DNA of 64,000 nt, from NCBI GenBank assembly GCA_021791895.1, contig JAJYVS010000006.1:27045-91044 (forward strand), written 5' to 3'. The translations under genes and the position numbers were made by a program. Shown here piece by piece: positions 44,413-58,486 of this stretch. The DNA comes from Actinomycetes bacterium (lineage in GTDB: Bacteria > Actinomycetota > Acidimicrobiia > Acidimicrobiales > RAAP-2). The notes beneath the pieces were generated by a model. It was not told the DNA's origin. It saw nothing but the letters and a program-made list of their open reading frames with translations, and did not search any database. Position 1 is the first letter of the stretch; each line of letters begins with the position of its first letter.

Positions 44413-46167
44413 CTACTCGATGACCGCGACGACGTCGCCGCCGCCGACCGAGGCCCCCTCGGTCACCCGCAGCTCGGCGACGGTCCCGTCCTTGTCGGCG
44501 GCGATGGCGTTCTCCATCTTCATCGCCTCGAGGATGCAGATCGTCTGGCCCGCCTCGACGGTGTCTCCCACCGATACGAGCACCCGCACGATCGTCCCCT
44601 GCATGGGCACGGTGACCGTTCCGGTGCCGGTCGCGCTCGGCGTGTGGCTCCGGCTTCGTCGCGGGGCCGGACGGGCGAGCGAACCCCGGGGGCCTGGCTC
44701 GAGGGCCGGAACCCACAGCTTGACCCGGTAGAGCCGACCGTCCACCTCTGCCGTCACCTCCCGGAGCACCTTGGCGTCGCCCTCAGGGTCGGGATCGGCG
44801 ACCTCGGGGGCGGAGGTGACCCCGGAGAGGTCGAGGGTGTCCTCGACCCAGCGGGTGGAGTGCGTGGCCCGCGCGAAATCCGGGTGGCTCAGGATGGCGG
44901 TGTCGGCCGGGATGGTGCTGGCCACCCCTTCGATCCGGGTCTCCTCGAGGGCCCGGAGCATCCGCTTGCGTGCCGCCTCCCGGTCGGGCGCCCACACCGA
45001 GAGCTTGGCCATCAGGTTGTCGTAGTGCTGGCTCACCGTATCGCCGGCCTCGTACCCGGTGTCGAAGCGGACGCCGGGTCCGGCCGGCGGGGTGAACCGG
45101 AGGATCGTTCCGGGGGACGGGAGGAAGCGCCCGCCGGCCGGGTCCTCGGCGTTCAACCGGACCTCGATGGCGTGACCGTTCGTCATCACGTCGCCCTGGG
45201 TGAAGTCCAGGGCCTCACCGCCCGCGATCTTGAGCTGCCACGCGACCAGGTCGAGCCCGGTCACGAGCTCGGTGATGGGGTGTTCGACCTGTAGGCGGGT
45301 GTTCATCTCCAAGAAGTAGAACTGCCCGTCCTGGTACAGGAACTCGACTGTGCCGGCGTTGGTGTAGTTGCATGCCCGGGCGACCTTGACCGCCGCCTCG
45401 CCCATGGCCACCCGGATCCCCTCGGGGAAATCGGGGGCCGGGCACTCCTCGATTAGCTTCTGGTGGCGCCGCTGGCAGGAGCAGTCGCGCTCGCCCAGCC
45501 ACAGGACGTTGCCGTGACCGTCCGCCAAGACCTGCATCTCGATGTGCCTCGGCCACTCCAAGTAGCGCTCGAGGTAGATCTCGTCCCTCCCGAAGGAAGC
45601 CTTGGCCTCCCGCTGGGCCGAGGCCATCGCGTCGGCCGCTTCGGCGGGTGCCAGGACCACCTTCATGCCCCGTCCGCCACCGCCGTAGGCCGCCTTGATC
45701 GCGACCGGCCAGCCGAATTCCTCGCCGAACGCGACGATCTCGGCCGGATCGGTGACGGCTTCGGAACGTCCGGGAACCCCGTTCACGTCGGCCCGCTCGG
45801 CGGCCAGCCGGGCGCTGATCTTGTCGCCCATGATCTCGATGGCCTCGGGCGGTGGGCCGACGAAGGTCACCCCCTTGGCCACGATGGCCCGGGCGAAGTC
45901 GGCGTTCTCGGAGAAGAAGCCGTACCCCGGGTGCACCGCGTCGGCCCCACTGGCCTCGACGGCGTCGAGGATCGCCTCGACGTTCAGGTAGCTCTCGGTG
46001 GCGGTCTGGCCCCCGAGCGCGTACGCCTCGTCAGCCATCCGCACGTGGAGTGCGTCCCGGTCCAGCTCCGAGTAGACGGCCACAGTCCCGACGCCGAGTT
46101 CCCGGCAGGTTCGCATGATCCGCACAGCGATCTCGCCCCGGTTGGCGATCAGTACCTTGTCCAGCAC
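44413..46167 (-). CDS. acyl-CoA carboxylase alpha subunit (biotin carboxylase + BCCP)
   Basis: [52 protein letters not shown]-terminal biotinyl EAMKMENAI. Confidence 0.94.
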   Translation of the reverse strand: MLDKVLIANRGEIAVRIMRTCRELGVGTVAVYSELDRDALHVRMADEAYALGGQTATESYLNVEAILDAVEASGADAVHPGYGFFSENADFARAIVAKGVTFVGPPPEAIEIMGDKISARLAAERADVNGVPGRSEAVTDPAEIVAFGEEFGWPVAIKAAYGGGGRGMKVVLAPAEAADAMASAQREAKASFGRDEIYLERYLEWPRHIEMQVLADGHGNVLWLGERDCSCQRRHQKLIEECPAPDFPEGIRVAMGEAAVKVARACNYTNAGTVEFLYQDGQFYFLEMNTRLQVEHPITELVTGLDLVAWQLKIAGGEALDFTQGDVMTNGHAIEVRLNAEDPAGGRFLPSPGTILRFTPPAGPGVRFDTGYEAGDTVSQHYDNLMAKLSVWAPDREAARKRMLRALEETRIEGVASTIPADTAILSHPDFARATHSTRWVEDTLDLSGVTSAPEVADPDPEGDAKVLREVTAEVDGRLYRVKLWVPALEPGPRGSLARPAPRRSRSHTPSATGTGTVTVPMQGTIVRVLVSVGDTVEAGQTICILEAMKMENAIAADKDGTVAELRVTEGASVGGGDVVAVIE

Positions 46168-46298
46168 CTGGTTCCTCTTGGTCGCCGCTCGACGGCTGAA
46201 CACGGCGTGCCGCCACGATCCGGTCTCTTCGGCGCATACACTGGCACGGCACCGAGGGCGGTCGCCACGTCGGCCCCGGACCGGAGGGACCACCGGCG

Positions 46299-47078
46299 GT
46301 GACTGGCCAGGCACCCATGAACGACCCCGGTCCCCGGCGCAGGTTCGTCCACATCCTCTGGTTCGATCAGCTGGACTCCACCAACACCTGGCTCCTCGAC
46401 GCGGCCGGCACCGGGGCGCCGGAGGGGACGGTGGCCGTGGCTGACCACCAGAGCGCCGGGCGCGGCCGGCTCCGGCGGCGCTGGGAGTCCCCCCCGGGTT
46501 CGGGTCTCTTGGCCTCGATCCTGTTCCGTGTCCATCTCGACCCGACCGAGCTGTTCAGTGTCTCGGCGCTGGTCACCCTCGCCGCCAGAGACGCCATCGC
46601 CGGGGAGATCGGCGTGTCGGTCGGGGCGAAGTGGCCCAACGACCTGGTCACCGACAACCGCAAGCTGGCCGGGGTCTTGGCCGAGACCCGGGGGTTGGGG
46701 GGCGAGGACGTTGCGGTGGTGGTGGGGATCGGGATCAACGTGAGTTGGCCCGCCCCAGGACCAGAGGCGACGGAGCTCAACGCCACCTGCTTAGAGTCGC
46801 TGTGCGGGCACCCGGTCGACCGCAGGAGGCTGCTCGAAGCGATGCTCGACTTGGTCGAGCGCCGACGGCACCAGCTCGACGTGGCCGACGGGCGGGCCTC
46901 GCTCCTCCATGAGCTGGAGTCCGTCACGGTGACCGTGGGTCGCCGGGTCAGGGTGCAGACCTCGACGTCCACGCTCGTCGGCACGGCGGTGGGCCTGGAC
47001 CCGAGGGGCCAGCTCATCGTCGAGGTCGACGGCGTCCAGCGGGTGGTGTCGGTCGGCGATGTCGTGCACCTGCGCTGA
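46299..47078 (+). CDS. birA: biotin-[acetyl-CoA-carboxylase] ligase
   Basis: [67 protein letters not shown]; no N-terminal HTH. Confidence 0.93.
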   Translation: MTGQAPMNDPGPRRRFVHILWFDQLDSTNTWLLDAAGTGAPEGTVAVADHQSAGRGRLRRRWESPPGSGLLASILFRVHLDPTELFSVSALVTLAARDAIAGEIGVSVGAKWPNDLVTDNRKLAGVLAETRGLGGEDVAVVVGIGINVSWPAPGPEATELNATCLESLCGHPVDRRRLLEAMLDLVERRRHQLDVADGRASLLHELESVTVTVGRRVRVQTSTSTLVGTAVGLDPRGQLIVEVDGVQRVVSVGDVVHLR

Positions 47079-47133
47079 TCACTCACCCGCCCCTCGGGAC
47101 GCGCCAGGTGGGACGGGTACGCTGGAGCCCGCT

Positions 47134-48153
47134 ATGCGGCTCCTGGTCACCGGGGGGGCGGGTTTCATCGGCTCCAATTTCGTCCGCCACTGGGTCCACG
47201 AGCACCCGGGCGACAAGGTGGTCGTCTACGACGCCCTGACCTATGCCGGCAACCGGGAAAGCCTGAGCGACCTCGAGGGCGCGTTCGAGTTCGTGCACGG
47301 CGACGTGGCCGACGCCGACCGGGCCGCCTGGGCCCTGCGGGAGCACCGGATCGACGCGATCGTCCACTTCGCCGCCGAGTCGCACAACAGCCGGGCGGCG
47401 CTCGACCCGGGGCTCTTCTTCCGCACCAACGTGATCGGGACCCAGACTCTGCTCGAAGCGGCCCGCCAGCGCGGCGTGGCCCGGTTCCACCACATCTCGA
47501 CCTGCGAGGTGTACGGGCAGATGGCGTTGGACGATCCCCTCGCCTTCACCGAGTCGAGTCCGTACCGCCCCCGCACGCCCTACAGCGCCTCCAAGGCCGG
47601 CGCCGATCACGCCGTCCGCTGCTACGCCGAGACCTTCGGGCTCCCGGTGACCATCACCAACTGCGCCAACAACTACGGGCCCTACCAGTTCCCCGAGAAG
47701 CTCGTAGCGTTGTGCACCACCAGAGCCCTCGACGACCACCCCCTCCCGCTCTACGCGTCGCTCGACCACCGTCGGGAGTGGCTGCACGTCCTCGACCACT
47801 GCCGGGCCATCGAGACGGTGCTCCTCGAGGGGAAGGAGGGCGAGACCTACCTGGTCGGCAGCGGCGTGGAGGCGACGATCGAGCAGATGGCCGACCTGGT
47901 CCTCGCCGCCGCGGGCAAGCCCCTCTCGTTGAAGGAGATCGTCCCGGACCGTCCGGGCCACGATTCCCGCTACCTGCTCGACTCGACCAAGCTGCGTCGT
48001 GAGCTCGGTTGGGCCCCGCAGATCCCCCTCGAGGAGGGGGTGGCCGCCACCGTGGACTGGTACCGCGCCAACCGGGCCTGGTGGGAGCCGTTGGCCCACC
48101 TGACCTCGGTCGACGAGCACGCCTGGAGCAACGGGAGCACCGGAGGCCAGTAA
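47134..48153 (+). CDS. rfbB: dTDP-glucose 4,6-dehydratase
   Basis: MRLLVTGGAGFIGSNFVRHW, YDALTYAGNRESL, YSASKAGADHAVR, NNYGPYQFPEKL. Confidence 0.94.
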   Translation: MRLLVTGGAGFIGSNFVRHWVHEHPGDKVVVYDALTYAGNRESLSDLEGAFEFVHGDVADADRAAWALREHRIDAIVHFAAESHNSRAALDPGLFFRTNVIGTQTLLEAARQRGVARFHHISTCEVYGQMALDDPLAFTESSPYRPRTPYSASKAGADHAVRCYAETFGLPVTITNCANNYGPYQFPEKLVALCTTRALDDHPLPLYASLDHRREWLHVLDHCRAIETVLLEGKEGETYLVGSGVEATIEQMADLVLAAAGKPLSLKEIVPDRPGHDSRYLLDSTKLRRELGWAPQIPLEEGVAATVDWYRANRAWWEPLAHLTSVDEHAWSNGSTGGQ

Positions 48154-48164
48154 AGTTTTCCGGC

Positions 48165-49028
48165 GTGCCGGAGGGTCTCACCGCGGTGAAGGTCCTCGTG
48201 ACCGGCTCGGCCGGGCAGCTCGGCCGGGACGTCGTGGCGGTCCTCGAGCGAGACGAATCGATCGAACCCTTCGCGGCCGACGCCTTGGTCGACGACCCGG
48301 TCGCAATCGCGTCCTCGGTGGACGCCGTCGGGCCCGACGTGGTCATCCACTGCGCGGCCATGACCGACGTCGACCGGTGCGAGCGGGATCCCGAGCGAGC
48401 CCGGGCCGTCAACGCCACCGGGACACAGAACGTCGCCCGGGCCGCCGCCGCGGCTGGGGCCCATCTGGTCTACGTCTCCACCGACTACGTGTTCGACGGC
48501 CGGTCGTGGCGCCCGTACACCGAGACCGACGAACCCAACCCGATCTCGGTCTACGGAGCGACCAAGCTGGCCGGCGAACGGGCGTGTCCACCGGAAGCCA
48601 CCGTGGTGCGCACCTCCTGGCTCTCGGGGGTCCACGGCGCCAACTTCGTCACGGCGATCTTGAGACTGGCCGACTCGCCGGGGGAGTTGCGGATTGTCGA
48701 CGACCAGCGGGGTTCGCCGACCTGCACCGCCGACCTCGCCGACGCGCTCGTCGCGCTCGCTCGCGACCGTCGTCCCGGTTGCTTCCACGTGACCAACGCC
48801 GGCGACGCGAGCCGCTACGAGCTCGCCCGGGAGGTGGTGGCCCGCTCCGGCGGTGACCCGGGCCGGGTCCGGCCGATCGCCACCGCCGAGCTCGACCCGC
48901 CGCGCCCCGCGGCCCGCCCCGCCTACTCGGTGCTCGACAACTCGACGTTCGTGGCCGCCGGGTACAAAGCACTGCCCGATTGGCGCGACGGCCTCGCCCG
49001 CCTGCTCGTGGCCCTGGAGAGGCGGTGA
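48165..49028 (+). CDS. rfbD: dTDP-4-dehydrorhamnose reductase
   Basis: VLVTGSAGQLGRDV, VDRCERDPERARAVNATGTQNVA, STDYVFDG, NPISVYGATKLAGE. Confidence 0.92.
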   Translation: MPEGLTAVKVLVTGSAGQLGRDVVAVLERDESIEPFAADALVDDPVAIASSVDAVGPDVVIHCAAMTDVDRCERDPERARAVNATGTQNVARAAAAAGAHLVYVSTDYVFDGRSWRPYTETDEPNPISVYGATKLAGERACPPEATVVRTSWLSGVHGANFVTAILRLADSPGELRIVDDQRGSPTCTADLADALVALARDRRPGCFHVTNAGDASRYELAREVVARSGGDPGRVRPIATAELDPPRPAARPAYSVLDNSTFVAAGYKALPDWRDGLARLLVALERR

Positions 49029-49927
49029 GCCCGGAACAGCGCTCGTGCTCGGCGGTCGTCGTCGACTACGACACCGGGTCGTACCTGTCCGAATGCCTGC
49101 GCTCGCTGAACGACGAGGGGGTCGCCCGGCCGGTGGTGGTGGAGAACGGCGACGCCGACGACGCCCGAGCCGCGCTCGGGGCCGCCGGTTTCGAGCGGAC
49201 CCCGCTGATCGCTACCGGCCGGAATCTCGGCTACGGGGCCGGGGCCAACCGGGGGGTCGCCGCCACCGGGGAGTCCGAGTACCTGCTCATCTGCAACGCC
49301 GATCTGGCGCTCCACGCCGGGGCGTTGGCGGCCCTGGTCTCGGCACTCGACGACCATCCGGACTGGGCGGTGGTCGGCCCCCGGATCCTCACCACCGAGG
49401 GCGTCCCCTACCCCTCGGCCCGGCTCTTCCCCGGACCGGTGGTGGCCGCCGGCCATGCCCTGTTCGGCGCGGTGTTCCCGAACAACGCGTTCACCCGCCG
49501 CTACCGGACCCCGTACCTCCAGGGGCAGTCGGCCGAGGTTGACTGGGTCTCGGGCTCGTGCTTCCTCGCCCGCCGCAGCGCCCTGGAGCAGGTGGGTGGG
49601 TTCGACGAGCGGTACTTCATGTTCGCCGAGGACATGGATCTGTGCTGGCGGTTGGGCCGGGCCGGCTGGAGGGTGGGATTCGAGCCGTCGGCCGAGGTCA
49701 CCCACCACGAGGGGGTCTCGCGCCAGCACCATCCCTACAAGATGGTGCTGGCCCACCACCTCTCGGCCCTGCGCTTCGCCACCGGCACCCTGGTCGGCCC
49801 CCGCCGCGTCCTCCTGCCCGCCGTCGCCCTCGGCCTCGCCGCACGCCTGGGGGCGGTCTGGTCGGCGACCTTTCTGCGGCGGGCCCGGGCGCGGCGCCGG
49901 ACACCGATCGGGCCCCGGCCCGCGTAG
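49025..49927 (+). CDS. GT2 family glycosyltransferase (rhamnosyltransferase-like)
   Basis: NLGYGAGANRGVA, LLICNADLALHAGAL, DWVSGSCFLARRSALEQVGGFDERYFMFAEDMDLCWRL. Confidence 0.9.
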   Translation: MSPEQRSCSAVVVDYDTGSYLSECLRSLNDEGVARPVVVENGDADDARAALGAAGFERTPLIATGRNLGYGAGANRGVAATGESEYLLICNADLALHAGALAALVSALDDHPDWAVVGPRILTTEGVPYPSARLFPGPVVAAGHALFGAVFPNNAFTRRYRTPYLQGQSAEVDWVSGSCFLARRSALEQVGGFDERYFMFAEDMDLCWRLGRAGWRVGFEPSAEVTHHEGVSRQHHPYKMVLAHHLSALRFATGTLVGPRRVLLPAVALGLAARLGAVWSATFLRRARARRRTPIGPRPA

Positions 49928-49950
49928 GATCGGTGCGGGCTCGGTACGGG

Positions 49951-50170
49951 TCTGTGGTTGAAAGTCGAGGCCAGTCGCAGGCGAAACGACCCACGTAAGG
50001 CAACTCTTGGTTGCTGAGCATGGTGCGATTTAGACGTAAGTCCTGCCCGTCGCACCCGACGGTCGGGTGATGACGGAGACGGGGTGACGCGAGCCGTGGT
50101 CGGGACCGAAGGGCCGAAGGCCGCCGGTCCCGGGGCCGCCAGCCCTGCAGCAGGCGAGTGTGGGGGCAAA
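49951..50170 (+). ncRNA. candidate structured RNA / 5' leader upstream of secA
   Basis: Successive helices: GCAGG(49977-49981)/CCTGC(50042-50046) enclosing GGCAAC(49999-50004)/GTTGCT(50010-50015); CACCCGA-CGG-TCGGGTG (50053-50069) extended by CCGTC/GACGG; GGGACCG(50102-50108)/CGGTCCC(50125-50131) with inner GGCC/GGCC; no convincing CDS. Confidence 0.6.
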
Positions 50171-50249
50171 GACCAGGTCAGCCGTACCCAGCCCACGACC
50201 TCCGCCCGGCCCGATCGGGCGAGAACCCCCAGGTAGGATCGACAAAAGC

Positions 50250-53022
<2,773 letters not shown>

Positions 53023-53036
<14 letters not shown>

Positions 53037-54174
53037 GGCGCCGGCGGCAGCCGAGCGTCGGGACCTCCACGCCGAGCTCGACCGGTTGGCGGGCCGGCTC
53101 GAGGAGGCGGAGGGGTACCTGGGCATCGAGTCGTTGCGCCGGCGTCGGGGCGAGCTCGAGGCCGAGGCGGGCCGCCCGACCCTCTGGGACGACCCCGAGC
53201 ACGGCCGCGCCGTCACCACCGAGCTCGGGCGGGTCGCCGACGACGTCGACCACTTCGACGCCCTGAGCACGAGTCTCGAGGACGCCCAGGTGCTGCTCGA
53301 ATTGGTCGAGGAGGCCGTTTCCGGGGGGACGCCGGATGCCAGCCTGACCCAGGAGCTCGAGGAGACGATCGACCAGCTCGACGCCAGGCTCGGACGCCTG
53401 GAACTCCAGTCCCTGCTCTCGGGCGAGTACGACGAGCGCGACGCCGTCGCCGAGGTCCACGCCGGGGCGGGGGGTACCGACGCCCAGGACTGGACCGAGA
53501 TGCTGCTGCGGATGTACAGCCGCTGGGCCGAGCGACGTGGGTTCGTCGTCGAGATCGACGAGGTGACCGAGGGCAAGGAGGCCGGCCTGCTCTCGGCCAC
53601 CTTCATCGTGAAAGGTCGCTTCGCGTTCGGTCTGCTCTCGGCCGAGCGTGGCGTCCACCGACTGGTGCGGATCTCGCCGTTCGACTCACAGAGCCGGCGC
53701 CAGACGAGCTTCGCCTCGCTCGACGTCATCCCGTTCCTCGAGGACCTCTCCGACGAGGTGCCCATCGACGAGAAGGACCTCCGGGTGGACACCTATCGTT
53801 CGTCGGGGGCGGGGGGCCAACACGTCAACAAGACGGACTCGGCCGTCCGGCTGACCCACCTGCCCACCGGCATCGTGGTCTCGTGCCAGAACGAGCGGAG
53901 CCAGCATCAGAACAAGGCCCGGGCCATGCAGATCCTGGCGGCGAAGCTGGCGCAGCGGAACCGGGAGGAGCGCCAGGCCGAACTCGATCAGCTCTCGGGC
54001 GATCGCACCGAGAACGCATGGGGGAACCAGATTCGCTCCTACACGCTGGCGCCGTTCCAACTGGTGAAAGACGTACGCACGAGGGTGGAGACCGGCAACG
54101 TCGAGGCGGTGCTGGACGGGAACCTCGACGAGTTCATCGAGGCCGAGCTCCGCCGGCGCCGAGCCGCGGGCTAG
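53023..54174 (+). CDS. prfB: peptide chain release factor 2
   Basis: [58 protein letters not shown]; no in-frame TGA. Confidence 0.94.
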
Positions 54175-54404
54175 ACCGGCCATGTCCAGTCCCTCGCGCA
54201 TCGGCCGCGTCCGCAGGCCGTGGGGTGACGATGCCCGACCGGTGCTCCGGCCGGGACCCCGTCGCTCCTTCGGGGAGGTCAAGACCGCTTTTCCACCCCC
54301 TGCCATCCCGACTGGCTAGTCTTGGTCGGTCTGATGCTCCTTCCCTGCGTGCCCGACCGTCCGCTCGTGCTGACGGCACCCGAGCCGGTGGGGACGCGGT
54401 ACCC

Positions 54405-55136
54405 ATGATTCGCTTCGAGAACGTCACCAAGGTCTACAAGAGCGGGACCGTCGCGGTTCGGAACGTCTCCCTCGATATCCAGAAGGGTGAGTTCGTCTTC
54501 ATCGTCGGCCCCTCGGGCTCGGGGAAGACCACCTGCATCCGGATGCTGCTGCGCGAGGAACTCCCCGACCGCGGCCGGATCTGGGTCGCCGGACGCGAGA
54601 TCATCCACATGCCCAAGTGGCGGGTGCCCTACCTACGGCGAAACGTCGGGTGTGTGTTCCAGGACTTCCGCCTGCTCCCGAACAAGACCGTGTTCCAGAA
54701 TGTGGCCTTCGCCCTCGAGGTCATCGGGCGCCCGAAGAGCGTCGTCGACACCCAGGTCCCCCAGGTGCTCGACCTGGTCGGGCTGGCCAAGAAGCGCGAC
54801 AACCTCCCGAGCGAGCTCTCGGGTGGCGAACAGCAGCGGGTGGCCGTCGCCCGGGCCTTCGTCAACCGGCCGCTGATCCTCCTGGCCGACGAGCCGACGG
54901 GCAACCTCGACCCGGGGACCAGCCAGGGGATCATGCGACTGCTGGACCGGATCAATCGCACCGGCACGACCGTGCTGATCGCCACCCACGACGCGGCGCT
55001 CGTCGACTGGATGCGCCGCCGGGTCGTCGAGCTCGATCAGGGCACGGTGGTGCGAGACCAGGCGCGTGGCGTCTACGGCATCGACGCCGCCACCGGGCCG
55101 GTTCCCCGGACCGAGGTCGCCGCCCGAAGGAGTTAG
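54405..55136 (+). CDS. ftsE: cell division ATP-binding protein FtsE
   Basis: [56 protein letters not shown]; followed by ftsX. Confidence 0.94.
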   Translation: MIRFENVTKVYKSGTVAVRNVSLDIQKGEFVFIVGPSGSGKTTCIRMLLREELPDRGRIWVAGREIIHMPKWRVPYLRRNVGCVFQDFRLLPNKTVFQNVAFALEVIGRPKSVVDTQVPQVLDLVGLAKKRDNLPSELSGGEQQRVAVARAFVNRPLILLADEPTGNLDPGTSQGIMRLLDRINRTGTTVLIATHDAALVDWMRRRVVELDQGTVVRDQARGVYGIDAATGPVPRTEVAARRS

Positions 55137-55140
55137 CGGG

Positions 55141-56025
55141 TTGCCCCTTTCCGCCGATTACATCGTCCGGGAGACGACCACCAACCTCTGGCGCAATCGC
55201 CTGATGACGATCGCCGCGGTGCTCACCGTGGCCGTCTCGCTCGCCCTGGTCGGCGCGGCCCTGCTGCTCAAGCAGGGGGCGGCCAACGCCGAGGTCGACT
55301 GGCAGCGCGGGGTCCAGGTCACCGTCTGGATGAAGCCCACCGCCAGCACTTCGGAGATCAACGCCGTCCGATCGGAGCTGAAGCAGTTGCCCTACGTGCA
55401 CGGCTGCGCGTTCTGGTCCCAAGCCCAGGACTATCACGAGGCCTCCAAGCTGCTCCCCGCCTCGGAGTTCTCGGCCCTCACGGTGGGCTCCACGCCGAGT
55501 TCGTTCCGGTGCACCCCGAACCAGCCTCAGTACGCGACGGCGGTGTACGACCGCTTCGTCCACCAACCCGGCGTCTACGCCGTCGGCTCGCCGAACTCGG
55601 CCATCCACGCCATGGAGGAGACCATCACCATCTTGCAGTGGGTCTTCGTGTCGGTGGCCCTGGTGCTCCTGCTCTCGGCCGGCGTCCTGATCCTCAACAC
55701 CATCCGGATGGCCATCTTCGCCCGTCGCCGGGAGGTCTCGGTGATGAAGCTGGTCGGTGCCACCAACTGGTTTATCCGGTTGCCCTTCATGTCCGAGGGT
55801 CTCGTCCAGGGGCTCATCGGCTCGGCGGTGGCCGCGGCCATCGTCTTCGGCCTGCACGCTCTGCTCAACGGGCTGGCAAATCCGGACCAGCCCGGCTCCG
55901 TGCTCTCGCAGATGCGCCTGAGCGGGTGGCAGCTGTTCAGCACTGACGCGGTGGTGGTGGTGATCGGTGTGCTCATCGGCTCCATCGGCTCGGCGGTAGC
56001 GATCCGCCGATTCCTCGAAGTCTGA
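55141..56025 (+). CDS. ftsX: permease-like cell division protein FtsX
   Basis: TTG start; four TM segments, RRREVSVMKLVGATNWFIRLPFMSEGLVQGLIGS. Confidence 0.92.
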   Translation: MPLSADYIVRETTTNLWRNRLMTIAAVLTVAVSLALVGAALLLKQGAANAEVDWQRGVQVTVWMKPTASTSEINAVRSELKQLPYVHGCAFWSQAQDYHEASKLLPASEFSALTVGSTPSSFRCTPNQPQYATAVYDRFVHQPGVYAVGSPNSAIHAMEETITILQWVFVSVALVLLLSAGVLILNTIRMAIFARRREVSVMKLVGATNWFIRLPFMSEGLVQGLIGSAVAAAIVFGLHALLNGLANPDQPGSVLSQMRLSGWQLFSTDAVVVVIGVLIGSIGSAVAIRRFLEV

Positions 56026-56221
56026 GCGCGCCGCCCGGACCCTTTCGCGTCGACCCTGGTCCGGGGTCCCGACCATCCCCGTCCGCTCTGGCGCCACGCC
56101 GTAGCGTTTGGACGGGACCGTTCCGTGGGGACGCGAGACCGGCTACCCGGAGAACCCGTGCGTGACTCGGTGCTGACATCGGGTCGAACCAACATCCCAC
56201 TTCTGGGTGAGAGAGAAGGAC

Positions 56222-58447
56222 ATGGTGAGATCGAGGTCGTTCAGCTTCCGTAGATCGTTGGGACTGGTGGCCGGCAGTCTCCTCGCCGTCGGCACCTTGG
56301 CCGTCGTCGGTGCCGGACCGGCCGGCGCCGCCGTGAACGTGTCGAACTTCGCGATCTCGCCGTCGCCGGCGGCCTTCGTGTACACCGGCGCGACCAGCCA
56401 GACGGCCTCGAGCGAGACCTTCACGCTCACCAACAACTGGACGCCGGGTGCCACGCTGACCTTCACCGTGGCCCCCTCCGATGCTGCGGCCGGTCCGACC
56501 GGGAACTGTCTCGCCGGCACCTCGGACTACGTCGAGTACGCCGCCGCCCCGACGGTCAGCGCGACCGGCGCCACCGGCAACAGCACGAGCGACACCACCC
56601 CGACCTTCTCCACCGCGCTCAGCAGCAACACCGCCAACGACCACTCGTGCACCGGCACGAGCAGCCTCAACGACATCCTGAGCGTGATCATCACCAACAC
56701 CCCCACCGGGACCAACACCGACACCTTCGCCGTCACCATCTCGAACATCACCTACTCGGTCGGATCGGCCGCGGTGACAGGCCCCATCTACATGGTCTCC
56801 TCGCCGGCCGGAGCGGCGGCCAACGCCAACGTCGTGATTAAGGCATCGGCCACCGCCAGCGGGAACAGCCCGGCGACCATCGTCACCAGTGGTGCAGCGA
56901 GCACGGCGGTCAGCAACATCGTGGTGACCGAGACCGCGGCCAGGGCCGTCTCCGGGTCCATCTGCGTCACCCCGCTCAGCGGGGTGACCAGCTTCACCTT
57001 CAGCGGGACCCCGACCACGACCGCCTCCACCGGCACCGGGGCGGGCACGGTGTCGGGAACCGCCATCGCCGCCGGCGACATCGTCGTCACCGTGACCGCA
57101 TCGACCACCGCGGCCACCACCTACACGATCAGCGGCGTCAGCGTGATCAACTCGGGGGCGGGGACCGGCCTCGCCTACGCCTCGGTCACGACCGGGGGTT
57201 CCAGCTGCGCAAATGACACCGGAACCGTTGTCGCCGCCCAGATCCCGGTCTTCAACTCGGCACCGAAGCTCAAGGCATCGATCTCGGGGCCCGACACCGA
57301 CGCCACGGCGATCGCCGAGCTCGAGGCCGCCTACCCTCCGACCATTGCGGCCGGGTGTGTGCCGTCCAAGACGGTGGTGCTGGCCACGGACCAGAACTTC
57401 CCCGACGCCCTGTCGGCGAGCTACCTGGCCGGCTACCTCCACACCGGGTTGCTCCTCACCCCGACGGCCAGCCTGTCCAGTGAGACCCGAGCGGCCATCC
57501 AGGCCGAGGGCATCACGAACGTGTACGTGGTCGGCGGCCCGCTCGCGGTGAGCCAGAACACCATCAGCCAGATCACCTCCACCCCCGCCTACAGCTGTGG
57601 TGGCCCGGGAGTCGGGACGGCGACCGGGGCCGACATCAACGTCACCGGCCCGATCTTCGGCCAGACCCAGTACGACACCTCCCAGGACATCGCCGTCACC
57701 CCGCCGCTGTCGAACGTGGGCTCGATCGACCTGGCCGGCGCCTACGCCAACCAGTACAACGACACCACCGGGAACGACTCGGGGTCCCCCGAGTCCACCG
57801 GCGCCCTGAAGACGGCCATCGTCGCCTCGGGTGCCAACTTCCCCGACGCGTCGGCGGCCAGCGTGATGGCGTACTACGACCAGTTCCCCCTGGTGTTGAC
57901 CGACCCCAACACCCTGTCCTCCCAGGCGTCCTCGGCGCTCTCCGCCCTCGGGATCAAGCAGGTCATCGTGCTCGGTGGGCCACTGGCGGTGTCCAATGCC
58001 GACGTCACCTCGATCATCGGCATGGGGATCTCGGTGATCCGCATCGCCGGCCAGGACGCGACCGACACCGCGCTCAACCTGGCCTCCTTCGAGCTCAACC
58101 AACAGGGGACGACGTTCAGCGGTCTGGGTTGGGGCGCCACGACCGGATCCACCCAGTGGGGCAACACGGTGCTCGTGGCCCGGGGTGACTTCTACTCCGA
58201 CGCCCTGGCGGGCAGCGTGCTGGCCCACATTGCGCCGACGCCCCTTCTCCTCACCGAGGACCCGACCTCGATCGGGACCTACCTCCCCGCCTTCTTGAAC
58301 TCCGGCGGGAGCACGGCGGGGATCGACAACCTCAACCTGGTCACCGGGTACAGCGGCAACATCCAGGTCGTGCAGCCCCTGGGCGGCCCGCTGGCGCTCA
58401 ACGCCTCCACCCTCATAGCGCTGGTGGACGCCGTGGCGACCGGATAG
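56222..58447 (+). CDS. secreted cell wall-binding repeat 2 (CW_binding_2-like) protein
   Basis: Signal peptide ending GPAGAA; three repeats of type VVLATDQNFPDALSASYLAG...VYVVGGPLAVS, IVASGANFPDASAASVMA...VIVLGGPLAVS, LVARGDFYSDALAGSVLA...PLGGPLAL; Thr/Ser-rich N-terminal half. Confidence 0.85.
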   Translation: MVRSRSFSFRRSLGLVAGSLLAVGTLAVVGAGPAGAAVNVSNFAISPSPAAFVYTGATSQTASSETFTLTNNWTPGATLTFTVAPSDAAAGPTGNCLAGTSDYVEYAAAPTVSATGATGNSTSDTTPTFSTALSSNTANDHSCTGTSSLNDILSVIITNTPTGTNTDTFAVTISNITYSVGSAAVTGPIYMVSSPAGAAANANVVIKASATASGNSPATIVTSGAASTAVSNIVVTETAARAVSGSICVTPLSGVTSFTFSGTPTTTASTGTGAGTVSGTAIAAGDIVVTVTASTTAATTYTISGVSVINSGAGTGLAYASVTTGGSSCANDTGTVVAAQIPVFNSAPKLKASISGPDTDATAIAELEAAYPPTIAAGCVPSKTVVLATDQNFPDALSASYLAGYLHTGLLLTPTASLSSETRAAIQAEGITNVYVVGGPLAVSQNTISQITSTPAYSCGGPGVGTATGADINVTGPIFGQTQYDTSQDIAVTPPLSNVGSIDLAGAYANQYNDTTGNDSGSPESTGALKTAIVASGANFPDASAASVMAYYDQFPLVLTDPNTLSSQASSALSALGIKQVIVLGGPLAVSNADVTSIIGMGISVIRIAGQDATDTALNLASFELNQQGTTFSGLGWGATTGSTQWGNTVLVARGDFYSDALAGSVLAHIAPTPLLLTEDPTSIGTYLPAFLNSGGSTAGIDNLNLVTGYSGNIQVVQPLGGPLALNASTLIALVDAVATG

Positions 58448-58486
58448 CGCGCCCCGCCCTACGGGTCAGTGCGCACACACTCGAGG

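Noticed and set aside
55973-58228. 751-aa reverse Gly/Arg-rich ORF over the CW_binding_2 gene
   Set aside because: Antisense shadow of a Thr/Ser/Ala-rich repeat protein.
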